Assembly (NCBI RefSeq): GCF_904849725.1
Contig: NC_058521.1
Coordinates: 95,218,244-95,282,243 of the forward strand
Origin: Hordeum vulgare subsp. vulgare
Lineage: Eukaryota > Streptophyta > Magnoliopsida > Poales > Poaceae
Direction of reading: 5' to 3'
Length of the DNA: 64,000 bases
In this document: positions 58,485 to 64,000 of the stretch, one piece after another
Layout of the letters: each line of letters begins with the position of its first letter
Numbering within the stretch: the first letter of the stretch is position 1
Notes under the pieces: generated by a model
Seen by the model: the letters and a program-made list of their open reading frames with translations, nothing else
Told to the model about the DNA's origin: nothing
The model's database searches: none
Made by a program: the position numbers and the translations under genes

Positions 58485-58492
58485 AATAAAAG
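58485..58492 (+). promoter_or_regulatory. TATA-like box of the plus-strand solo LTR
   Basis: AATAAAAG before a G-rich stretch, about 45 bp after the last palindrome. The position matches the TATA box of the other solo LTR. Confidence 0.4.
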
Positions 58493-59565
58493 GGGGTCTT
58501 CTTCCCCATGGTTTTCTATCCATTGAGGTCGTGTTCTATCCCCGTTATTGACCTTCTTCGAGCTTGCTAACTCTCAACCCCTCTAATGATTCTTGCTAGT
58601 TCTTGAGGGAAAAGAGAGAGGAGATCTAGATCCACATTTCCAGCAATCACTTTCTCCTCTATGTGAGGGGAACCCCTTGGATCTTGATCTTGGAGTTCTT
58701 TGTGAGCTCCTTGTTCTTCCTCTCATATTGCGCCATAGATTTTGCTGTTGTGGAGGGATTTGAGTGTGAGGGACTTGATCACTTCATGTGTTCTTGCCAT
58801 TGCATTGGTTTCATCGGTTTGAGTTCTCCACGGTGATACGTGGACGTGAAGTTTGAGAAGCCTATTACCCTTGGGCGCTTGGTACCCCTAGAAATTGTTC
58901 TTCGTGGATGCTTTGGCATCCTATAAGCTTGGTGGTGCTTCAGAGCTCAATCATTGTGGTGTAAAGCTCCGGGAAGCGTCGGGGTCTCCAATTAAGTTGT
59001 GGAGATGGCCCAGAGCATTTGAGGTCATCACGGAGCCACAGTCCATTGTGGTGAAGCTTCGTTGTGTCGTTGCGAGCCTCCAATTAAGTTGTGGATATTG
59101 CCCCAACCTTGTTTGTACGAGTTCGGTGACCACCCTCAAGTGTCCCTTAGTGGAATCATGGCATCTTGCATTGTGCTAGGGCGTGAGAAGATTACGGTGG
59201 CCTTAGTGGCATCTTGGGGAGCATTGTTCCTCCACACTTCTCCAAACGGTGATTAGCATCCGCAAGGGTGTGAACTTCCGGATACATCGTCGTCTCTGCG
59301 TGCCTCGGTTATATCTTACCTGAGCCTTTTACTTATGCACTTTACTTTGTGATAGCCATATTGTTTCTTGTTATATATCTTGCGATCACTTAGTGATTTA
59401 TCTTTCTTAGCATAAGTTCCTGGCGCACATAGGTGACCCTAGTTGTGTTAGATTTTGTGCTTGACAAATTAAACTTTAGTTTTATTCCGCATTTGTTCAA
59501 TCCTAAATCGTAATTATTTTAAAGCGACTATTCATCCCCCTCTAGGCGACATCCACGTCCTTTCA

Positions 59566-60062
59566 ACTTGCATAAATTAAAATCCTGTCAATTTCCCAAT
59601 TTAATGGATGGTAGATTTTAGCAATTCTAGAAAGTCTAGTGCACCCTACACATGCTAGTCAACAAGTATGGCAGCGGAAAGTAAAGACTTTGCACATGCA
59701 GTAAGGAGTAGAGTTTAGAAGATCAAACGCGAAGAAGTTGACACGACAATTTTGGCATGGTTCCGATAGGTGGCTCTATCGTGTGTCCATGTTAGTGGAG
59801 ATTTCAACCCACGGAGGGTAACAGTCGCGAGAGTCCACATAGGGCTCCACCCACAAGGGGTCCACGAATAAGCGGCCTTGTCTATTCTATCACGGCTTCC
59901 GCCCACACAGGACTAGCATCACTCACAGCAGATCTTCACGAAGTAGGTGATATCCTTGCCCTTACAAACATCTTAGTTCAACTCCACAACACGAAGTAGG
60001 AGGCTCCCAAACGACACCTAACCAATCTAGGAGGCACCATCCTCCAAATGGTAATAGACGTG
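59566..60062. repeat. LTR-like retroelement sequence, middle piece
   Basis: Non-coding; phrases like TTTTGGCATGGTTCCGATAGG and CTTCACGAAGTAGG are common in Triticeae LTRs. It is bounded by the ACTTG and GTG duplications of the two insertions that split it. Confidence 0.5.
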
Positions 60063-60129
60063 CACTACAACAAACACCCCCATATACCAACGCACATGTA
60101 GCAACAAATTATAGCATGTGTTGCTGTTG

Positions 60130-60790
60130 GGTTAACCCTCCCACCTCCCCACGAACCATGACTGCCTCTAACCTCTATCCTCCAAACCACCAGTACCACC
60201 TCGTCCGCCTAATATTATGGCATCTAAGGATGAAAGAAAAAAAATCTCTTCGCCGCCTCTCTCCCCTGATTCCTTTTCCTCCTCCACCATCGATTCCAGG
60301 TAGCTACGTCGCTCCCCTGAACTGCTATTCCCGGTTCGGATCCACCCTTTTCTTCTCCTCTAATCTGCCGCCTCTGTGATGTCCTGCGCACCCCTCCCAC
60401 GACCCCACTGCAAACCCAGTCACCACAGGTCACCGGCGCAGTTTTGGCGCCTCCGGTTTGTCGGCCCACCACTCCGCGTGTCTGCATGAACGGAGCGGCT
60501 ATCGGCTCGGGTTCGGTGGTGCTGTGCTGCCTCAGCTACCATGACTCTGACATCGACGGTTCAGTAAGGCACTGACCCCATGTTCTCTTACCTTCGCTCG
60601 TGTTAGGCGTGGCTCGGCCATCATGCGAACGTTGTTTCTTTTCTAGAAATCTCGACGATGATCTATGCTACCTTGATCAATCGCGTGATCGATGCATCCA
60701 TGCCCCCTCCACGGTCTGAGTTCTCCTCTGCAATTGTGTCCGCACTGAAATAGCATGTTCTAAGTACTAAGTACAGGGAATCAATGTGTA
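60130..60790 (+). other. GC-rich segment inside the CACTA element, possible captured sequence
   Basis: Open frames (for example 60116-60379) without a domain. A TTTTCTAG acceptor-like site near 60646 precedes a 34-codon frame, IYATLINRVIDASMPPPRSE and onward, ending TAG near 60751. It may be a host first-exon fragment; not shown. Confidence 0.25.
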
Positions 60791-63090
60791 CTTTACTAAT
60801 TTACAACTGCTTTTTTGCTAATAACATTTGATGACATGGCAAAACAATCAGATGTATTCAGTAAGATATGTTTTTTATATTATATTTTGTAACTTCTTCA
60901 TTCAGCTTGGTACATAAGTTTTATCTTCTATATTTAGGTCACAAAACTCTGCAGCTCTAAGTAATGCTAAGTTTCTAACAATGCCTTACAATTTTGATAG
61001 CATTTATTTGGGACCGACTGGCACTATACAACTTTATTTGCTTCTTTCCAATGTTATCCTATTTCAGTTTCCTAACATACTGAAGAGCCCAGATGTGTTT
61101 TCTCCATTTCGTGTTTGAGACTTCATTTATGAAAGGTATGCTGTAGCAGCTGGACAGCACAAATGTGTGGCATGTGTCTTTGTTTACATAATTTAGTTGC
61201 ACTTTCCTGCACCATCTGGGCATGCTAAATTTAAGTTGAAAGTGTTCAACCTTTAGGATAAATTCAAGTTTAACGTTCAATATGAGTGGTTTGCTATAAC
61301 TGCTTATTTAGCTGACTGGTAGTTCTAAAAGGCATCCTCCTTCCAAAGCCAAATTTCTTAAATTTTAGGGAAAAATAAATATTTAGTAAACATGCATGTA
61401 AATCTTGGTCTCGAAATCTATATCTCACCATAATAATGTGCCATTCACAGTTACGAATGCAAGTTGGGTTTTATTATATGTTCAATAGCAGAGGAGAATG
61501 CACACTGTTAATCCTTGTTACGACTCCGTGGATACTACACTAGTATGTCATTGCGTTCGAGTGATGATATTTCCAAAAATCTAAATGCTCACTTTCACTT
61601 CTCATGAATAAAATGTGCTGCCTTTTATTTTCTACACTGCGTGCTTCGCATGATGTATTGATGTTATTGATGTATACTTAGTGGTGAGAAGATTACACAA
61701 ATCTGGATCTGAGGTCTATTGGATTCTGCTCGTTTGTGTCATCCTATCTGAACCATATTTTTGGTTTTTAAATAAAGTACTTTTCATATATCACATCAGA
61801 AATGAACTAGGGATTCTAGATGATGTTAAGGCGGCCGTTTTCTACTTTTGAGGACAGGTGGGTGAGTAATTAAGATGAGCAATCTGTTTTCTTATGCGTG
61901 GATGCTTTGCTTCTTTTTTTAGTTTAACTCATGGCAGCTAATTGCACAACTCTGAACTTGCTGCATGAATTTCTCTTGATTTTAACTTCGAGAACATCCG
62001 ATTTCCATAATTCTTTGTAATTATTTGTGCATCCGTCTAGCATAATCAAGCACATCAATTGTCTCAGAAAAAATGTACACTCATATGTAATTTATATTTT
62101 TTTCCATCCTATACCAATGATCAATGTTGTAATAAGCTTACTGCACAGTTCATTCAGATTTCAGTATATAACAGACTATATACATGTTTTTTTAATTTTT
62201 TAATAATATATAACATAAAATTTTCAAATAGCTATGATAGAAATAGTTCCCAATACATGAATTCACAAAGGAAGTTTACACTGATTTGCACTTACTATGA
62301 TAGAAATGATCTAAATCTTTAAATAACAACGACTGTGAAAGTATTTAGCGTGTCACACCCATAAAAACGTGAATTTATTTTGATTGTGAAGTTATTTTGA
62401 TTTAGCAAATCAAACTTACCAGAATATGCAATTTGCAAGGCTGGATGTGAGGCGAACAACATGCTCATCTACTTCTATGTAATGCAACCAACCTAGATGA
62501 GTAACCATTCTAACGCTACATTAGAAAAATATGATTTGTTGATACGACCACTCAAAAATGTCAAAAGCAATTGTCATGCAACTACATTATGAGGTCTTCG
62601 GTCTTTGTATGTGCCCCCTCTATTCAATTGTATTGCTCTATTGGACACATTTTTTATTTCTCTAATGGTACGTTGCTCATGTCTGTTTTATTTTTGATGT
62701 AGATTACCAAGATAAATAGAGGATGCATGTCTAAGTTGTTTGTGGCAAAGCGGAGGATGGGACTACTATCAAGATAGTTTTATGTTAATTTTTTAGAATA
62801 CCATCTTCTTGGTCAGTGTATAGAAAATGATGTGATGTCATTTTTAGGGTCAACATACAGAAAATCATGTGTTTACTCTTTGGATTTTGTTCTATGTAAT
62901 GCAACCAATCAGAATCAATATATGAGGTCTTCCTATTTACGGATTTGTCACTCGTGTGCACCCTCAGTATTAACCCAATAATTTTTGTTGGTAATATATA
63001 AAATACTGGTAGTTGTTCATGCTATGCATCAATTCTTGCACCAATAGGTTTGTGTCCATTCAAAACTAGGTATGTGCAACCAACATTGCA
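60791..63090. other. AT-rich interior of the CACTA element
   Basis: No coding domain was seen on either strand; short frames at 61059-61280 and 62059-62322 are not convincing. Confidence 0.5.
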
Positions 63091-63304
63091 TATGAAGTGT
63101 TGTTGTCTTGTCAATATATGTGTTGCTACCTTGCAACACTATTCACGTTGGTTACCAACGCAATTAGATGTGTTGTTGTAGGCCCTTCCAACGCCACCAA
63201 CGAGAACGCATATACATCCGTTGGTGTTGATCTCAGCAACGCTTATATGGACATTCCACAATGCATCGATGCGTTGCTGAAGGGGGGTTCTTGTTGTAGT
63301 GGTG

Positions 63305-63620
63305 GTTGAACGATGAACTCCTTGCTCTTGTGCTTCTAAAGATAGTCTCCTCAACACTCAATCACTCTCTCTCTGATTTGGCATGCGTAGGAGAGATTGA
63401 TCTTGTGGAAAAAACCTTGGGGAGGCTAGAAATAAAGTTTCAAATGGTTGGAATGGAATCTCTTGATCTCAACACATGAGTATGTGGCTCTCTATCAGAA
63501 AAATGGATCTGGCAAGTGTAACTGCGTTCTGAGTGCTTCCTCTATGAATGGGAGGTAGGTCGAGGGGTATATATAACCATCCCCCCAAATCCAGCCGTTA
63601 CAACATTATTGCCCAACTGT
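63305..63620. repeat. LTR-like retroelement sequence, right piece
   Basis: Continuation of 59566-60062 after the CACTA insertion. A TATATATA at about 63569 may be its promoter or a chance match. Confidence 0.4.
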
Positions 63621-64000
63621 AACACCCTCTGTTTTACTCTCCTGATTGATTTGACTTATCTCAAAAATTAGGACCAATTAAATTTTTTGTGATTTCTTGT
63701 GATGCTTGATGTTATGTTTGCTTTCGTGTTGATGTCTATGCACGCTTCTATTCTTGTAGACTATGTTGGGCCTCCAAGTGTAGAGGTTTGTAGGACAACA
63801 ACAATTTCCCTCAGGTGGATGACCTAAGGTTTATCCTATTGAGGGAAGTAGAGGTTGAAGATGGCCTCTCTCAAGGAAGCCTGCAATTAAGAAACAAGAA
63901 GTCTCTTGTGTCCCAAACACACCTAATACAATGGTAAATTGTATAGGTGCACTAGTTCAGCGAAGAGATGGTAAAATATCGGTGATAGGTGTGGCAAAGC
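63621..64000. repeat. Non-coding retroelement sequence
   Basis: Phrases such as GTAGAGGTTTGTAGGACA and AATGGTAAATTGTATAGGTG are familiar from Triticeae gypsy internal or leader regions. The element runs off the window; family not assigned. Confidence 0.45.

Larger units (their letters stand above)
57061..59565 (+). mobile_element. Solo LTR (2.5 kb), plus orientation, same family as 25592-28150
   Basis: It begins TGTTAAAGCATAATTCCTCC, ends CTCTAGGCGACATCCACGTCC then TTTCA, and has perfect 5-bp duplications ACTTG (57056-57060, 59566-59570). The first 500 bp align well with the inverse of the other solo LTR (shared TTTTGGTAATTGATGACAA and CTGTTGGGTTCAAGGAG). Its U3 carries a cluster of GCGGTAGTACCGC palindromes in place of the GGACGTCCG cluster. 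No coding sequence. Confidence 0.9.
60063..63301. mobile_element. CACTA transposon, 3.24 kb, non-autonomous
   Basis: The left end CACTACAACAAACACCCCC and the inverse of the right end CACTACAACAAGAACCCCCC match well. The 3-bp duplication GTG is perfect (60060-60062, 63302-63304). Subterminal repeats with CAACGC/GTTGCTG lie at both ends (60090-60130, 63100-63290). No transposase is present. The left 0.7 kb is GC-rich and gene-like; the rest is AT-rich and empty. Confidence 0.9.

Noticed and set aside
25592..59565. The two inverted solo LTRs as arms of one giant foldback element
   Set aside because: Each has its own perfect 5-bp duplication (ACAAC and ACTTG), so they are independent insertions.
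1..64000. tRNA or rRNA genes
   Set aside because: No cloverleaf with A/B boxes or rRNA core sequence was recognised by eye; primer binding sites match only tRNA 3' ends.

Overview
This window looks like intergenic chromatin from a Triticeae grass (wheat, barley, rye or Aegilops). That call rests on the mix of repeats: a BARE-1/WIS/Angela-type copia LTR, Athila- and Tat-clade Ty3/gypsy elements, several CACTA transposons, Stowaway and Tourist-like MITEs, long-TIR Mutator-like elements and an L1-type LINE. No complete host gene was found. Nearly every recognisable coding stretch belongs to a transposable element (TE), and most carry nonsense codons or frameshifts. Family names come from recognition of termini and protein motifs, not from a database search. 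Coordinates rest on terminal motifs and target-site duplications (TSDs) read directly in the sequence.

Left third (1-25,273). 1-1577 is the 5' end of a minus-strand gypsy element inserted in the 3' part of an Angela/BARE copia element (3' LTR 2106-3860). That element interrupts the 3' half of a CACTA element ending at 5976, which carries a decayed Ulp1-like ORF and a small RNase H1-like/transmembrane ORF. Next come a Harbinger-type MITE (6404-6841), a Mutator-like element (7015-8072, 9-bp TSD), an 82-bp tandem duplication, a possible two-exon host-gene fragment on the minus strand (8933-9234), a Stowaway MITE (11020-11121), a 764-bp palindromic MITE (11473-12236), a full-length but dead LINE (12258-18130, 16-bp TSD), a Pack-MULE-like element with a captured WD40-like gene fragment (18516-19716), a non-autonomous element with internal degenerate repeats (20952-22523), a CACTA-like remnant and a gypsy LTR fragment holding a hAT-type MITE.

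Middle (25,280-57,020). This is a three-level nest. The outermost element is a Tat-clade gypsy element (minus strand; LTR 25280-28320, itself split by a solo LTR). Its antisense ORF is split by an Athila-clade element (29487-51902). The Athila element contains, just after its third ORF, a second Tat element (36703-48882, perfect ATTGG TSD). The inner Tat element has gag-protease-RT-RNase H-second RNase H-integrase on the minus strand, a roughly 12-copy 70-bp tandem array in its 3' UTR, and a six-exon antisense ORF on the plus strand. LTR divergence counted by eye is about 2% for the inner Tat and about 4% for the Athila element, which agrees with the nesting order.

Right end (57,020-64,000). 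A retroelement LTR-like sequence is split first by a second solo LTR of the family seen at 25592-28150, now in the opposite orientation (57061-59565, TSD ACTTG), and then by a CACTA element (60063-63301, TSD GTG). The last few hundred bases are non-coding retroelement sequence.

The most unusual items are the antisense multi-exon gene of the Tat elements, two solo LTRs of one family whose promoter-proximal palindrome arrays are unrelated in sequence, the 764-bp hairpin MITE, and the Pack-MULE gene capture.
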